Below are positions 1 through 9,770 of a stretch of DNA of 64,000 bases, one piece after another. Made by a program: the position numbers and the translations under genes. The notes under the pieces are model-generated. The model was not told where the DNA came from. It searched no databases and saw only the letters and a program-made list of their open reading frames with translations. Every line of letters starts with the position of its first letter. Position 1 is the stretch's first letter. Where the stretch lies: assembly GCA_943788135.1 (NCBI GenBank), contig CALSPC010000007.1, forward strand, positions 310,001-374,000. Direction: 5' to 3'. This stretch comes from an uncultured Paracoccaceae bacterium. Its GTDB lineage: Bacteria > Bacteroidota > Bacteroidia > Flavobacteriales > Flavobacteriaceae.

Positions 1-867
1 CTCCTCAATTCGTGCGGGATGGATACGACCATCAGTTACTAATTTGTGTAACGATAAACGCGCTACTTCTCTTCGAACTGAATCAAAGCACGATAGGATA
101 ATCGCTTCTGGGGTATCATCAACAATTATTTCAACACCAGTAGCAGCTTCAATCGCTCTAATGTTACGCCCTTCACGTCCAATAATACGGCCTTTAACAT
201 CATCCGATTCTATATTAAACACAGAAACACAATTATCTACCGCTTCTTCAGTTCCAATACGTTGTATGGTGTTTATAATTATTTTCTTAGCCTCTTGTTC
301 TGCTGTTAATTTTGCTTCCTCTAAAGTGTCTTGAAGAAACACCAAAGCATCATTTTTAGCTTCAGACTTTAAAGATTCTACAAGTTGAGCCTTAGCGTCA
401 TCTGCAGAAAGTCCTGAAATGACTTCAAGCTGACGAATTTGACTTTTTTGCGCTTTATCGACTTCTTCCTTTCGTTTATTCAAAATCTCTAAACGGTGAT
501 TGTAATCCTTGATTTTGGATTCAAATTCTAGAGATAGTTTTTTGTTTTTTGAAAGTTCAGAAGAAATTTGTGATTCTTTATCTCGAGTGCGTTTTTCTGC
601 TTCACTCATTTTCTTTTCTCTGGAAGAAATGACTTGTTCATGCTCGGATTTTAGTTCTAAAAACCGTTCTTTGGCTTGTAATATTTTATCTTTTTTGACG
701 GATTCTCCATCCGATTTTGCTTTTGAAATAATTGAACTTGCTTCACGTTTGGCATTTTTAGTGAGCTGAGAAGCATTGTTTTTTTCACGGACTTTAGAAA
801 TTGCTAAGCCTAAGATAAGTCCTAGAACTGCAGCGCCTAAAGCTATGAGTATAATGTTGGATTCCAT
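1..867 (-). CDS. rny: Ribonuclease Y (3' part outside the window)
   Basis: Endoribonuclease of the RNase Y family, a membrane-anchored enzyme that starts mRNA decay. The 289 visible codons begin with [20 protein letters not shown], one transmembrane anchor. A long charged coiled coil follows (about residues 25-190), then the start of the KH RNA-binding domain, with the diagnostic [15 protein letters not shown] stretch near residues 245-260. The HD catalytic domain lies beyond base 1. The gene is downstream of zapA and a 6S RNA candidate on the same strand, an arrangement I recall as common in Flavobacteriia. The identification is firm because the anchor, coiled coil and KH order is distinctive. 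Confidence 0.95.
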   Translation of the reverse strand, partial: MESNIILIALGAAVLGLILGLAISKVREKNNASQLTKNAKREASSIISKAKSDGESVKKDKILQAKERFLELKSEHEQVISSREKKMSEAEKRTRDKESQISSELSKNKKLSLEFESKIKDYNHRLEILNKRKEEVDKAQKSQIRQLEVISGLSADDAKAQLVESLKSEAKNDALVFLQDTLEEAKLTAEQEAKKIIINTIQRIGTEEAVDNCVSVFNIESDDVKGRIIGREGRNIRAIEAATGVEIIVDDTPEAIILSCFDSVRREVARLSLHKLVTDGRIHPARIEE

Positions 868-892
868 AATTGATAGTTTAATTTAAAAAAAA

Positions 893-1040
893 AGCCTACA
901 TCAATCTGGTTTTTGTATAAACTCCATAAATACAAGATTTAGAGTTGAAAAGCTGATCAAGGATCTGTGACAAGACAGCATGCTTTTACAACTTAAACGC
1001 ACTCCTTTTTAAAGAATTTCCGTTGAGTTTATCAAAAAAA
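893..1040 (-). ncRNA. ssrS: Candidate 6S RNA
   Basis: This gap between zapA and rny has no open reading frame but shows structure. Bases 917-924 (ATAAACTC) pair perfectly with 1025-1032 (GAGTTTAT), closing a domain of about 115 nt. The minus-strand transcript would end in a weak GC-poor hairpin followed by eight or more U residues (about 885-897). 6S RNA, the RNA polymerase mimic, is adjacent to zapA in many bacteria, and from memory it sits in this slot in flavobacteria. I could not confirm the central bulge, so both ends are approximate. Confidence 0.5.
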
Positions 1041-1070
1041 TGATCAATATAGGCAGTAACCTAATTTTAT

Positions 1071-1373
1071 TTAAAGAACGTCGGTGTTTAAATGGGTATC
1101 TAATAGATGGTCAATTGCTACTAGACGGGATTCTAAATCTTCATTTAAACTTGTATTATCTATAGTTTTTTGTTCGTTTTGATTTGCAAATTGTAGTGCA
1201 CACATGGCCAACACATCTTGTTTATCTTGAACAGAGTAACTTTTCTCAAATTGTTTTATGGTCTTCTCGATCTTTTGAGCTGCTAATCGAAGCCCTTCTT
1301 CTTGATCGGGAGTGATAGTCAATGGATAAACTCTATTGGCTATGGATAATTTTATTTTTAACCGCTCACTCAT
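1071..1373 (-). CDS. zapA: Cell division protein ZapA
   Basis: Small FtsZ-associated protein (100 aa) that bundles FtsZ protofilaments at the division ring. The N-terminal part (residues 3-45, SERLKIKLSIANRVYPLTI then an EEGLRLAAQKIEK helix) is the typical ZapA globular domain. The remainder forms the dimerising coiled-coil helix with the common ALQFANQNEQ-like segment. It starts 12 bases after the stop of a coiled-coil gene on the same strand, so the two are probably one transcript continuing into the 6S RNA candidate. Confidence 0.93.
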   Translation of the reverse strand: MSERLKIKLSIANRVYPLTITPDQEEGLRLAAQKIEKTIKQFEKSYSVQDKQDVLAMCALQFANQNEQKTIDNTSLNEDLESRLVAIDHLLDTHLNTDVL

Positions 1374-1385
1374 AGACTGTAAACT

Positions 1386-1676
1386 TTAATCAGATAGTCT
1401 TGATATACAATCATCAATATCTTTGATTAAAGTATTAATTTTAAGTTTTGTTTCTCTTTTACTTTCATTACTGCCAAGTATTGAATTTGCAAATTTTAGC
1501 GTGTTGTATTCTTCTTCTTTTTGTTGAAGCAATTCTAATTGCTTAGAATTTAAAGCAGTCGCTTTGAGTAATTCGTCTTTTAAAAACACATTGTCTTTTT
1601 TTAAAACAGTTAATTCATGCAAAACATCTTGCACCTTTTTCTCTAAAGAATTGACAATTAGTTCGACTTTACTCAT
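1386..1676 (-). CDS. Coiled-coil protein upstream of zapA (ZapB-like)
   Basis: A 96-residue protein that is almost entirely heptad-patterned helix, rich in Lys, Glu and Leu with no signal peptide. The length, coiled-coil nature and position directly upstream of zapA resemble E. coli ZapB, which links ZapA to the nucleoid. Sequence similarity is too weak for homology to be read by eye, so a ZapB-like role is inferred from context. Confidence 0.75.
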   Translation of the reverse strand: MSKVELIVNSLEKKVQDVLHELTVLKKDNVFLKDELLKATALNSKQLELLQQKEEEYNTLKFANSILGSNESKRETKLKINTLIKDIDDCISRLSD

Positions 1677-1835
1677 TTACAGTTTTCAATACCTATTTCA
1701 CAAATTTAACATTCCATATTAAAAAACGCAATTGTTTTTACTTTAATTTTATTTTATTTAGGACTGTACTGGTCTATGTATTATTTATTTTTCTATTTTC
1801 ATTCAATTTTATAATTTAGCATTCTATCCTTTTGT

Positions 1836-3527
1836 ATGAAAGTTATATTTTGTTTTCTTCTGTTTGGCATTTTATGTTGTAATGCGCAATCCCCCTATCC
1901 TAAAGATTATTTTACTAGCCCATTAGATATTACACTAACAGCTTCTGGAACTTTTGCAGAATTGCGTTCGAATCATTTTCATTCCGGCATAGATCTAAAA
2001 ACCAAAGGGACAGAAGGACTCAATGTTTATGCTGCTGCATCTGGCTATGTTAGTAGAATTAAAATCTCAAGATTTGGCTATGGGAAGGCATTATATATCA
2101 CCCATCCTAACGGCTATACTTCGGTATATGCGCACTTACAAAAATTTTCGCCAAGCCTAGAAGCGTACGTCAAAAAACAACAATACAAGAAAGAAACCTT
2201 TGAATTAGAAGTATTTCCACAACGTAATTCCTTAAAAATAGCAGCCAAAGAAATCATCGCCTATTCTGGAAATACTGGAGGGTCTAGTGGACCACATCTA
2301 CATTTTGAAATTAGAGACAAACAAGAACGTCCAATAAACCCGATGCTATTTGGTATAACAATCAAAGACACTACAAGACCACAAATTCATGAACTCTTTG
2401 GCTATCCTCTTTCTGAGGAAAGTCATGTTAACGGCGCAAGATCTAGAGTTAAAATAAGAATTAAAAAATTACCGAATGGACACTATATTTCAGAACAAAT
2501 CTCTGCTTTTGGAGCACTTGGTTTTGGAATTATAAGTACAGACCAACACGATTTGGCTTCCAATAAAAATGGATTAAGCTTAATAAACACATCTTTTAAT
2601 GGTTCAAAACGTTTAGAAGTTGATTTTAAGCGATTTTCATTTGATGAAACAAAGCACCTCAACCGCTACATTGATTACACCTATTTTGCGGAAACAAAAA
2701 AACGGATACAAAAGCTGTTTATACAACCAAATACCCCGCTGTCCCTTCTAAAAGATCATAATTCTAATGGCACAGTATCCGTAGCCGACACTACTAACTC
2801 TGTTTATAAAGTCGTTGTGAGTGATTTTGAAGGCAATCAAACCGAATTAACTATACCAATAAAAGGACTCAAAAAAGAATTACCTAATCCACCTGAGCCT
2901 GAACATCACATACTTCGTCAAATTAGTGCTTCGGAAAATATTACTTTAGAAAAAGATCGGGTAAGTGTTCAGATTTACAGCAACACTTTCTATGATGATA
3001 TTGCCCTTAATTTTGAGGTTATCAATGATACTTTGAAACTTGGTAAACCAATTATTCCTCTACAAAAACCAATAGCTATCAATTTTGATATTAGCCACTA
3101 CAAAAAAGCTGATAAAGAGCAATTGTTCATTGGAAATGTACCGGAATATGGAGATAAACTTTACTATATCCCTACAAAAAAACGTGGCGATACCTTGACC
3201 GCTCGAACAAAAAAACTAGGCCATTATACACTTGGTATAGATAATGAAAACCCAAAGATTAAAGCAATAAATTTTAAAAACGAAAGTTGGATAAGTAAGC
3301 TTCGCTATCTAAAACTTAAAATCTCTGATGACAGTTCTGGAATAAAAAATTACCGAGCTACTATCAATGACAAATGGATATTAATGGAATACGATGCAAA
3401 GACACAGCTACTTATTCATGATTTTAATGATGCCATAATTACAGATACCAAACATAATTTAAAAATTATTGTAACCGATAATGTTGGAAATAGTTCTACA
3501 TTTGAAACAACATTTTACAGAAAATAA
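1836..3527 (+). CDS. M23 family metallopeptidase, exported
   Basis: Predicted LytM/M23 zinc endopeptidase (563 aa) acting on peptidoglycan cross-links in the periplasm. Residues 1-18 form a Sec signal peptide. The peptidase domain spans about residues 40-165: H49 and D53 in HFHSGIDLK and H154/H156 in GPHLHFEIRD are the expected zinc-binding and catalytic residues. The remaining 390 residues look like beta-rich Ig-like modules, a common architecture in Bacteroidota M23 proteins. It ends 12 bases before the TonB-dependent receptor gene and is likely cotranscribed with it. Confidence 0.9.
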   Translation: MKVIFCFLLFGILCCNAQSPYPKDYFTSPLDITLTASGTFAELRSNHFHSGIDLKTKGTEGLNVYAAASGYVSRIKISRFGYGKALYITHPNGYTSVYAHLQKFSPSLEAYVKKQQYKKETFELEVFPQRNSLKIAAKEIIAYSGNTGGSSGPHLHFEIRDKQERPINPMLFGITIKDTTRPQIHELFGYPLSEESHVNGARSRVKIRIKKLPNGHYISEQISAFGALGFGIISTDQHDLASNKNGLSLINTSFNGSKRLEVDFKRFSFDETKHLNRYIDYTYFAETKKRIQKLFIQPNTPLSLLKDHNSNGTVSVADTTNSVYKVVVSDFEGNQTELTIPIKGLKKELPNPPEPEHHILRQISASENITLEKDRVSVQIYSNTFYDDIALNFEVINDTLKLGKPIIPLQKPIAINFDISHYKKADKEQLFIGNVPEYGDKLYYIPTKKRGDTLTARTKKLGHYTLGIDNENPKIKAINFKNESWISKLRYLKLKISDDSSGIKNYRATINDKWILMEYDAKTQLLIHDFNDAIITDTKHNLKIIVTDNVGNSSTFETTFYRK

Positions 3528-3539
3528 CTACTGATCAAT

Positions 3540-6005
3540 TTGAAATCAAATCACGCATACAAAATTTTATTCTTTTTTATAGTATTACCATTAGTTGCGA
3601 TGGGACAATCGGCTACCCTTCGAGGTATTGTTCTTAACGAACTAAATGAACCCTTAGAAGGCGTTAATATTGTTTCAGACACCAAAGGCACAACCACTAA
3701 TAGTAATGGGTTTTATATCATAAAAATCCCCGCAAATACTGATGTAAAAATTCGATTTTCTCATGTAAACTACAAAAATGTGGAAGTACCATTTAACTTA
3801 AAAAATGGTGAAGAATTTGAATTCAATCCTGTTCTAAAAAGCAACTATGAACAAATAGAAACCGTAATTATCACTGGTTCTAAACGAAAAGAATTAGAAG
3901 GAGTTACGACAATCTCACCTCAAATTATACGTACCATTAAGGGCGCACAACCTGGAGTTGAGAATTTATTAAAAACACTTCCTGGTGTAAATATTTCAAA
4001 TGAATTAAGTACCCAATACGCAGTGAGAGGTGGAAATTTTGATGAAAACCTTGTCTATGTGAATGAGATAGAAGTGTATCGTCCGTTTTTAGTGCGTTCA
4101 GGGCAACAAGAAGGTTTAAGTTTTGTCAATACAGCTATGGTACAAAATTTAGATTTCTCAGCCGGTGGATTTCAAGCAAAATATGGCGATAAGTTGTCTT
4201 CGGTTTTAGATATTACTTACAGAACTCCTATAAAATTTGGAGTGCAAGCTGATTTGAGTTTATTAGGCGGTAGTCTCACTGCTGAAAGTGTGAGTAAAGA
4301 TTCAAAATTTTCAACACTTATTGGACTGCGCTACAGAGACAATAGTTTGTTGGTTGAAGCTAAAGAGACACAAACTAATTTTAGACCGAGATTTGCAGAC
4401 ATACAAACCTATCTTACCTATAAATTCTCTGATAAGTTTCATTTAAGTTTTTTAGGGAATTTAGCACTTAACACTTATAATTATCAACCGCAAACTCGTC
4501 AAACAAATTTTGGAACTTTACAAGACCCTATAGCACTCTTAGTGTTTTATCAAGGTCAGGAAAATGACAGCTATAGAACCTATTTTGGAGCCTTCAAAGG
4601 GAGTTATTTTGCAACTGAAAATCTAAACTTAAAACTCTTTGCGTCAAGTTTTCATACCACAGAGCAAGAGTATTTTGATATTTTAGCACAGTACCGTTTA
4701 GGAGAAGTGAATAGTAATATTGGTGAGGAAGATTTAGGAGACGTTGAATTTTCTGAAGGAATTGGATCACAAATTAATCATGCTCGAAACGATTTAGATG
4801 CCTTAATTACAAATATCGAACATAAAGGACACTTAAAGTCTGGAGAACATAATTTTGAATGGTCTGTGAAATATACGCATGAAGATATCCGCGATCGTAT
4901 TGTAGAGTGGGAAGTGATTGATTCTGCTGGCTTTTCCATAAACCCGCCAAATTTAGACCGTTTTAATGACCAACCTTACACGGCGTACGAAGGCCCTTTA
5001 GCGCCTTTTAAAAACATTCGTGCTACCAATAAAACACAGATAAATCGCATACAAGCCTATGGACAATGGAATGTTAGATCCATGCTTGGAGATCATGAGG
5101 TCTATGCTAATGCAGGTGTACGCTATCATCAATGGTCTGTTCAAGGCGATGGTGTAGAACATAGTGCACAATCTGTTGTAAGTCCAAGAATACAATTGGC
5201 AATAAAACCCAATTGGAACAAAGATATGTTGTTCCGTTTAAGTGGTGGGCTGTATTATCAACCCCCATTTTACAGAGAGCTTAGAGATAGCAACGGCAGT
5301 GTCAATAGTAATGTCAAGGCTCAACAATCTTTTCATTTAGTGCTTTCCAACGACTATAGTTTTAAAATGTGGGACCGCCCATTCAAACTCATTTCGGAAG
5401 CGTATTATAAAAATCTAACAGATGTAAATACTTATACGGTTGAGAATGTAAGAATTCGTTATGCAGCTACTAATGACGCAAAAGCTTACGCCTATGGTTT
5501 AGATTTACGATTAAATGGCGAGTTTGTTCCTGGTACAGAGTCATGGTTTTCTTTTGGGTATTTAAAAACCGAAGAAAATAGTAATAACCAAGGTTATATT
5601 GCACGACCAACAGATCAACGTTTAAAGTTTGGAATTTTATTTCAAGATTATGTTCCTAAACTTCCTAAAATGAAAATGTATCTAAACTTGGTTTATAACA
5701 CCGGAGTTCCAGGAGGTTCTCCTAGCTATGCCAGTCCCTACGATTATCAAAACCGTTTACCAGATTATAAACGTGCCGATGTTGGAATGTCTTACGTAAT
5801 TATAGATGCGAAGGATAGTCGTAAAAAGGGATGGAAAAAACGTTTTGAAGAGTTATCTATTGGACTAGAAATCTTCAATATGTTTGATGTTCAAAATTCT
5901 ATTACCAATACATGGGTTAGGGATGTCTATTCTAAACGACAGTATTCAATCCCAAACTATTTGACGCCTCGCGTATTTAATCTAAGATTAGGAATGCGAT
6001 TTTAA
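3540..6005 (+). CDS. TonB-dependent outer-membrane receptor
   Basis: Outer-membrane beta-barrel (821 aa) for energised uptake; the substrate is unknown. It opens with a signal peptide ending near MGQS, then a carboxypeptidase-D regulatory-like domain (about residues 25-105), a plug domain (about 115-230, including ENLLKTLPGVN and YAVRGGNFDENLVYVN) and a long barrel ending in NLRLGMRF with a terminal Phe. The start is a TTG; the signal peptide begins right there and no better ATG precedes it. No SusD partner is adjacent, so it is not a classic SusCD pair. The stop overlaps the convergent cysteine desulfurase stop by four bases. Confidence 0.9.
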   Translation: MKSNHAYKILFFFIVLPLVAMGQSATLRGIVLNELNEPLEGVNIVSDTKGTTTNSNGFYIIKIPANTDVKIRFSHVNYKNVEVPFNLKNGEEFEFNPVLKSNYEQIETVIITGSKRKELEGVTTISPQIIRTIKGAQPGVENLLKTLPGVNISNELSTQYAVRGGNFDENLVYVNEIEVYRPFLVRSGQQEGLSFVNTAMVQNLDFSAGGFQAKYGDKLSSVLDITYRTPIKFGVQADLSLLGGSLTAESVSKDSKFSTLIGLRYRDNSLLVEAKETQTNFRPRFADIQTYLTYKFSDKFHLSFLGNLALNTYNYQPQTRQTNFGTLQDPIALLVFYQGQENDSYRTYFGAFKGSYFATENLNLKLFASSFHTTEQEYFDILAQYRLGEVNSNIGEEDLGDVEFSEGIGSQINHARNDLDALITNIEHKGHLKSGEHNFEWSVKYTHEDIRDRIVEWEVIDSAGFSINPPNLDRFNDQPYTAYEGPLAPFKNIRATNKTQINRIQAYGQWNVRSMLGDHEVYANAGVRYHQWSVQGDGVEHSAQSVVSPRIQLAIKPNWNKDMLFRLSGGLYYQPPFYRELRDSNGSVNSNVKAQQSFHLVLSNDYSFKMWDRPFKLISEAYYKNLTDVNTYTVENVRIRYAATNDAKAYAYGLDLRLNGEFVPGTESWFSFGYLKTEENSNNQGYIARPTDQRLKFGILFQDYVPKLPKMKMYLNLVYNTGVPGGSPSYASPYDYQNRLPDYKRADVGMSYVIIDAKDSRKKGWKKRFEELSIGLEIFNMFDVQNSITNTWVRDVYSKRQYSIPNYLTPRVFNLRLGMRF

Positions 6006-7156
6006 GAAGTCGCTGAATTAATTAATTCTTTAAGACTATCTACTACAGCATCAATTTCTTTTTTGGTGTTGTAAATACTAAATGAAAATCGGATCGATGG
6101 TTTTTTTAAGTCCTCATCAGTTAGAAGTTCTGCAAGTACATGAGAGCCTTTCCCGCTTCCACTCTGACAAGCGCTACCCTTGGAACATGCAATGCCTTTT
6201 AAATCTAGTTGGAACAAAAACATAGGCGCATTAGCTTCAGAAACAGGTAAGCATACATTCACTAGTGTATAGGTACTTAGCTCCGAGTCGCAACAGGATC
6301 CGTTGAATTTGATGTTAGGTATATGCGCCTTTAATTGTGCTATAAAATAGGTCTTCAAGCCCTTTATATGAGTTTTTTCAGATTCTAAATTTTGATATGA
6401 CAATGCTAAGGATTCATCTAGACCTACAATATCATGAATACTTTCAGTACCAGCTCGAATACCGCGTTCTTGCGTTCCTCCTGTAATTAGGGCTTTAAGT
6501 CCAGAATTTTTTCGGATAAATACAAAACCAATTCCTTTTGGACCATGAAATTTATGAGCACTAGCAGCTAAAAAATCAACAGGGGTGGTTTTTACATCTA
6601 AATGGTAATGTCCGATAGATTGTACGGAATCACTATGAAAGAGGGCATCATTAGACTTGCATAAATCTGCTACTTTTTGAATATCCAGAATTGTACCTAT
6701 TTCATTGTTGACATGCATTAGAGATACCAGCGTTTTTTTGGTGGATTTTAACAGGTTCTCAAGGTGCTGGTAGTCAATAGTACCATTTTGAAACACATCT
6801 ACATAGCTTACAGTAATTTTATGCTCAGCAGCCAATTGCTCTATGGTATGTAGTACTGCATGGTGTTCAATTTTGGAAGTGATAACATGAGTTACTTTTA
6901 GATCTCTAACTGCAGAATGTAACACCAGATTATCCGCTTCTGTCCCTCCTGCTGTAAATACAATTTCTGAAGACAATGCATTAAAATGCGAAGCTATTCG
7001 TTTACGACAGCTTTCGATAATTGATTTCGAAGAACGCCCAAAGCCATGCATGGACGAAGCATTTCCATAATTGGATTTTAATACAGTTGCCATCGCATCA
7101 ATAACCTCATCTCTAACCTGTGATGTTGCTGCATTGTCGAGATAAATTGATTTCAT
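6002..7156 (-). CDS. Cysteine desulfurase (IscS/NifS-type)
   Basis: Pyridoxal-phosphate enzyme (384 aa) removing sulfur from cysteine for Fe-S clusters and thio-modification. Visible signatures are the N-terminal YLDNAATSQV, the TAGGTEADN cofactor-binding segment, the lysine motif SAHKFHGPKG that forms the Schiff base, and the C-terminal active-site loop KGSACQSGSGKGSHVL with the sulfur-accepting Cys. No isc or suf scaffold gene is adjacent, so which sulfur pathway it serves cannot be told. It is a stand-alone minus-strand gene. Confidence 0.93.
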   Translation of the reverse strand: MKSIYLDNAATSQVRDEVIDAMATVLKSNYGNASSMHGFGRSSKSIIESCRKRIASHFNALSSEIVFTAGGTEADNLVLHSAVRDLKVTHVITSKIEHHAVLHTIEQLAAEHKITVSYVDVFQNGTIDYQHLENLLKSTKKTLVSLMHVNNEIGTILDIQKVADLCKSNDALFHSDSVQSIGHYHLDVKTTPVDFLAASAHKFHGPKGIGFVFIRKNSGLKALITGGTQERGIRAGTESIHDIVGLDESLALSYQNLESEKTHIKGLKTYFIAQLKAHIPNIKFNGSCCDSELSTYTLVNVCLPVSEANAPMFLFQLDLKGIACSKGSACQSGSGKGSHVLAELLTDEDLKKPSIRFSFSIYNTKKEIDAVVDSLKELINSATS

Positions 7157-7231
7157 GAAGCTTTAATTTTACACAAATCTAATCAAATAAAATTATTGAC
7201 AAAAAATATTCAATCTAATTAACAAATCGGT

Positions 7232-7239
7232 TACTTTTG
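7232..7239 (+). promoter_or_regulatory. Bacteroidota -7 promoter box
   Basis: TACTTTTG matches the TAnnTTTG consensus and lies 9 bases before the start codon at 7248, giving a very short leader or favouring the second ATG at 7257. A clear -33 TTG at the usual distance is not visible. Confidence 0.45.
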
Positions 7240-7247
7240 TATAAAAT

Positions 7248-8114
7248 ATGTTTGATATGCGATCTTTATTAGTCTTACTTTTAAGCTATAGTTTTTTTCT
7301 ATCCTGTGATGATGGAGATGTCCTCAACGTTCAGTTGGAGTTTGATCAGAATTTAAGCCGTTGTAACGGTACCACAGGGAGTTACATTTTATATGACACT
7401 CGCGAAGATCCATTTGAGTCGCTTACACTCTTATTTCCAAATAATGCACAGGCACAATCCATCTTTAATCCTGAAAATTCAGGAGCTACAGAGATGATGA
7501 GTATCAATGGGAATACTGTACGTTTTAACTACCGTACTTACAGTGGTGATCCTAATGACTATTTATGTAAAGACATTCCAGATGAGAATGTTTCTGTTAT
7601 TCAAAATTATGAACCCCAAAGTGGTACTGTTATTTTTACTTCAACATTTGAGGATGATGATAAGGATGGCGTTCCAAATGCGCTAGAGTTTGATGGTGAC
7701 ACAGATGGAGATGGAATAGAAGACTACAAAGACAATGACGATGACGGCGATAATGTACCAACACTAAACGAAAGACCAGATCCTAATGACGACGGCGATC
7801 TTTCAGATGCACAAGATACTGATGCCGATGGCACTCCTGATTATTTAGATACGGATGATGACGGTGATGGTACATTGACACGTTTAGAAGACGCAAACAA
7901 TAATGGCAACCTGTTTGATGATATTGCGACAGGAGCTTCAGTTGCACGGTTCTTAGATGATACGGTTAATAATTCTTATGCCGTAACAGTTACAAAACCT
8001 AATGCCTATACCCGTACGTTCAAGATTTTTGTCATCTTAGAAGACATTGATTTATCTGTTTTTGCAACTGATAATTTTATACTTGGAACCTACGAGTATT
8101 CTATTAACTTTTAA
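7248..8114 (+). CDS. Lipoprotein with thrombospondin type 3-like acidic repeats
   Basis: A 288-aa exported protein of unknown function. The signal sequence ends in a lipobox-like FFLSC, so it is probably lipid-anchored. Residues 135-220 contain repeated D-x-D-x-DG-x-x-D units (for example DTDGDGIEDYKDNDDDGD), which bind calcium in thrombospondin type 3 repeats. The flanking regions are beta-rich and unrecognised. An alternative start at 7257 would fit the promoter box better. The last four bases overlap the convergent Smr gene, both stops using the same TTAA. Confidence 0.75.
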   Translation: MFDMRSLLVLLLSYSFFLSCDDGDVLNVQLEFDQNLSRCNGTTGSYILYDTREDPFESLTLLFPNNAQAQSIFNPENSGATEMMSINGNTVRFNYRTYSGDPNDYLCKDIPDENVSVIQNYEPQSGTVIFTSTFEDDDKDGVPNALEFDGDTDGDGIEDYKDNDDDGDNVPTLNERPDPNDDGDLSDAQDTDADGTPDYLDTDDDGDGTLTRLEDANNNGNLFDDIATGASVARFLDDTVNNSYAVTVTKPNAYTRTFKIFVILEDIDLSVFATDNFILGTYEYSINF

Positions 8115-8671
8115 GGTTTTTTGGACTGAAAAATATATACTTCTGTAGCGCCTTGACCATATTTTTGGTAATTGGCATCATAGAACTTTAAACCCTCGTA
8201 ACGTTTAAAAAGATACGCTAACTCTAACTTTAGAACCCCCTCGCCTACACCATGTATAAACACAATGCGTTGAATGCGATTTTGGATCGCAAACTCTAAG
8301 CGGCGTTTAGCGGTATCGAGTTGTAAATTAAGCATCTCATGATTTTGCATGCCACGAGAATTTTTCACCAATTGGTTGATATGAAGGTCAACTTCCATAG
8401 CAGGTTGTGACCGTTCTTTTGAAGATGTTTTTGGTGGGTTTTGACGTTTTTTGGACGCCTTTTCAGTTAATACACGCTCAATCGAAGCATTTGAAAACAC
8501 GGCGTGATCCATTAGTTTATCTTGATTAATCTTCACCAATTCATGGGCGTCAAATATCAATTCAAATCCGTTGGTTGTAGCGACACTGATTTGTGAACCC
8601 TCGATTTTGGTTATTGTTCCTGAAAGATCGTCATCCAATACGGCTACGACATCGTTAATTTCAAATTTCAT
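8111..8671 (-). CDS. Smr-domain protein (MutS2 C-terminal-like)
   Basis: A 186-aa cytosolic protein. The C-terminal half (about residues 92-183) is an Smr domain, with EVDLHINQL and the FIHGVGEGVLK core that in the family carries nicking or RNA-cleaving activity. The N-terminal 60 residues look like a small beta-barrel (FEINDVVAVLDDDLSGTIT). There is no MutS ATPase part, so it is not MutS2 itself. It overlaps the next minus-strand gene by four bases (start within stop), indicating translational coupling. Confidence 0.85.
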   Translation of the reverse strand: MKFEINDVVAVLDDDLSGTITKIEGSQISVATTNGFELIFDAHELVKINQDKLMDHAVFSNASIERVLTEKASKKRQNPPKTSSKERSQPAMEVDLHINQLVKNSRGMQNHEMLNLQLDTAKRRLEFAIQNRIQRIVFIHGVGEGVLKLELAYLFKRYEGLKFYDANYQKYGQGATEVYIFQSKKP

Positions 8672-8871
8672 TCTTCTTCTTCATTTTCATACTTAATATA
8701 GGAATCTTTTTCAGGAAGATTTTCGATCCTTCTTGACAATTGATACAAGGCAAGCATTAATAAACCTAAACCACAAATTTGTAGTATCAAAAACGGTTTA
8801 TCTTGAAATTCAGAACCTATGATTAGGGAAATTCCTAACACTAAACACAGATAATACATTGATTTTGACAT
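8668..8871 (-). CDS. Small two-helix membrane protein
   Basis: A 67-aa protein with two hydrophobic helices (about residues 5-20 and 27-45) and an acidic tail rich in Glu. The family is not recognised beyond a small inner-membrane protein. Its stop overlaps the start of the Smr gene, so the two form one transcript; this coupling is the main support that it is real. Confidence 0.65.
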   Translation of the reverse strand: MSKSMYYLCLVLGISLIIGSEFQDKPFLILQICGLGLLMLALYQLSRRIENLPEKDSYIKYENEEEE

Positions 8872-8990
8872 TATAAAAAGCTATAACATCAAAATTACAG
8901 CTTTTGAATTAATGATAAATAGCAATAATCATTTTTTATTTTAATTTATTTTTATTTAATTTGAAGTAGCTACCATTATTAAGCTTGTAA

Positions 8991-9269
8991 ATGGCCCTAG
9001 AAAATTATATGCTTCCATGTTTTAGTAAAACCGTTTTGGGGTTTGAGTGCATGGGTTGTGGCTTTCAAAGAGCAATTTTGTTAATATTGAAAGGTCAATT
9101 CATTGAAGCATTTTATATGTATGCTGCAATTTATCCATTACTCATTCTTACGGCATATATTATTTTCACACGATTCTATAAATTTAATAATTATAAGAAA
9201 GGCATCAATTGGCTGTCTATTTTATCCGTTTTTACAATCATAACAAGCTACACCATTAAATTCCTTTAA
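8991..9269 (+). CDS. DUF2752 family membrane protein
   Basis: A 92-aa protein of the DUF2752 family, function unknown. The hallmark is a short Cys motif (FECMGCGFQRA, the family CxGCGxxR pattern) before a hydrophobic hairpin with two or three membrane segments. It ends 12 bases before a CCC-motif membrane protein; DUF2752 and CCC-motif genes are often paired in Flavobacteriia, so the two probably work together. Confidence 0.85.
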   Translation: MALENYMLPCFSKTVLGFECMGCGFQRAILLILKGQFIEAFYMYAAIYPLLILTAYIIFTRFYKFNNYKKGINWLSILSVFTIITSYTIKFL

Positions 9270-9281
9270 AATTATACACCT

Positions 9282-9605
9282 ATGAAAAAACAATTAAACA
9301 CCACGCTCATTTATATACTAAGTATCATTGGATTACTCTGTTGTTGTATATGGGGAATTGGATTATTTTTATCTGGACCAGCTTACCTTATAGCTCGCAA
9401 TAAAGTAAAAGATGCATCCGAAAATCCTGAGGATTATGAAGGTAATATTAATGCAATGAATACTGCAAAAACAGTAGCTTTGATTGTTTTAATCATTAAC
9501 GCTCTATATTTCATTTATACACTTTATGTTATATTTACTGTAGGCTATGACGAAATTCTAGAAAAATGGGATGAAATCATGTTAGAAATTAAAAATAACT
9601 CCTAA
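9282..9605 (+). CDS. CCC-motif membrane protein
   Basis: A 107-aa membrane protein with two helices. Three consecutive cysteines (GLLCCCIWGIG, near residue 22) give this flavobacterial family its name. After the first helix comes a cytosolic stretch with a Y-x-G-x-x-N-x-M-x-T-A-K signature shared with the gene at 11519. Function unknown. It is in one operon with the DUF2752 gene. Confidence 0.8.
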   Translation: MKKQLNTTLIYILSIIGLLCCCIWGIGLFLSGPAYLIARNKVKDASENPEDYEGNINAMNTAKTVALIVLIINALYFIYTLYVIFTVGYDEILEKWDEIMLEIKNNS

Positions 9606-9770
9606 AAACTAATACCCCTAACATTTACAGAGTAATAAATGGTTATTTTTATATTTAATTTACGAATACCCTACGCTGTTGATGACTGTTTTGGTTAAGA
9701 TTAACGTTTTCTTAGGACATAAACGCTTTGTATTTACTTAGTTTTATGGCTCAAACTAACAACCAACTAT

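Noticed and set aside
3540-6005. TonB-dependent receptor as a SusC partner of the glucan locus
   Set aside because: It is 33 kb away, has no SusD gene next to it and is preceded by a peptidase gene, so a link to glucan use has no support.
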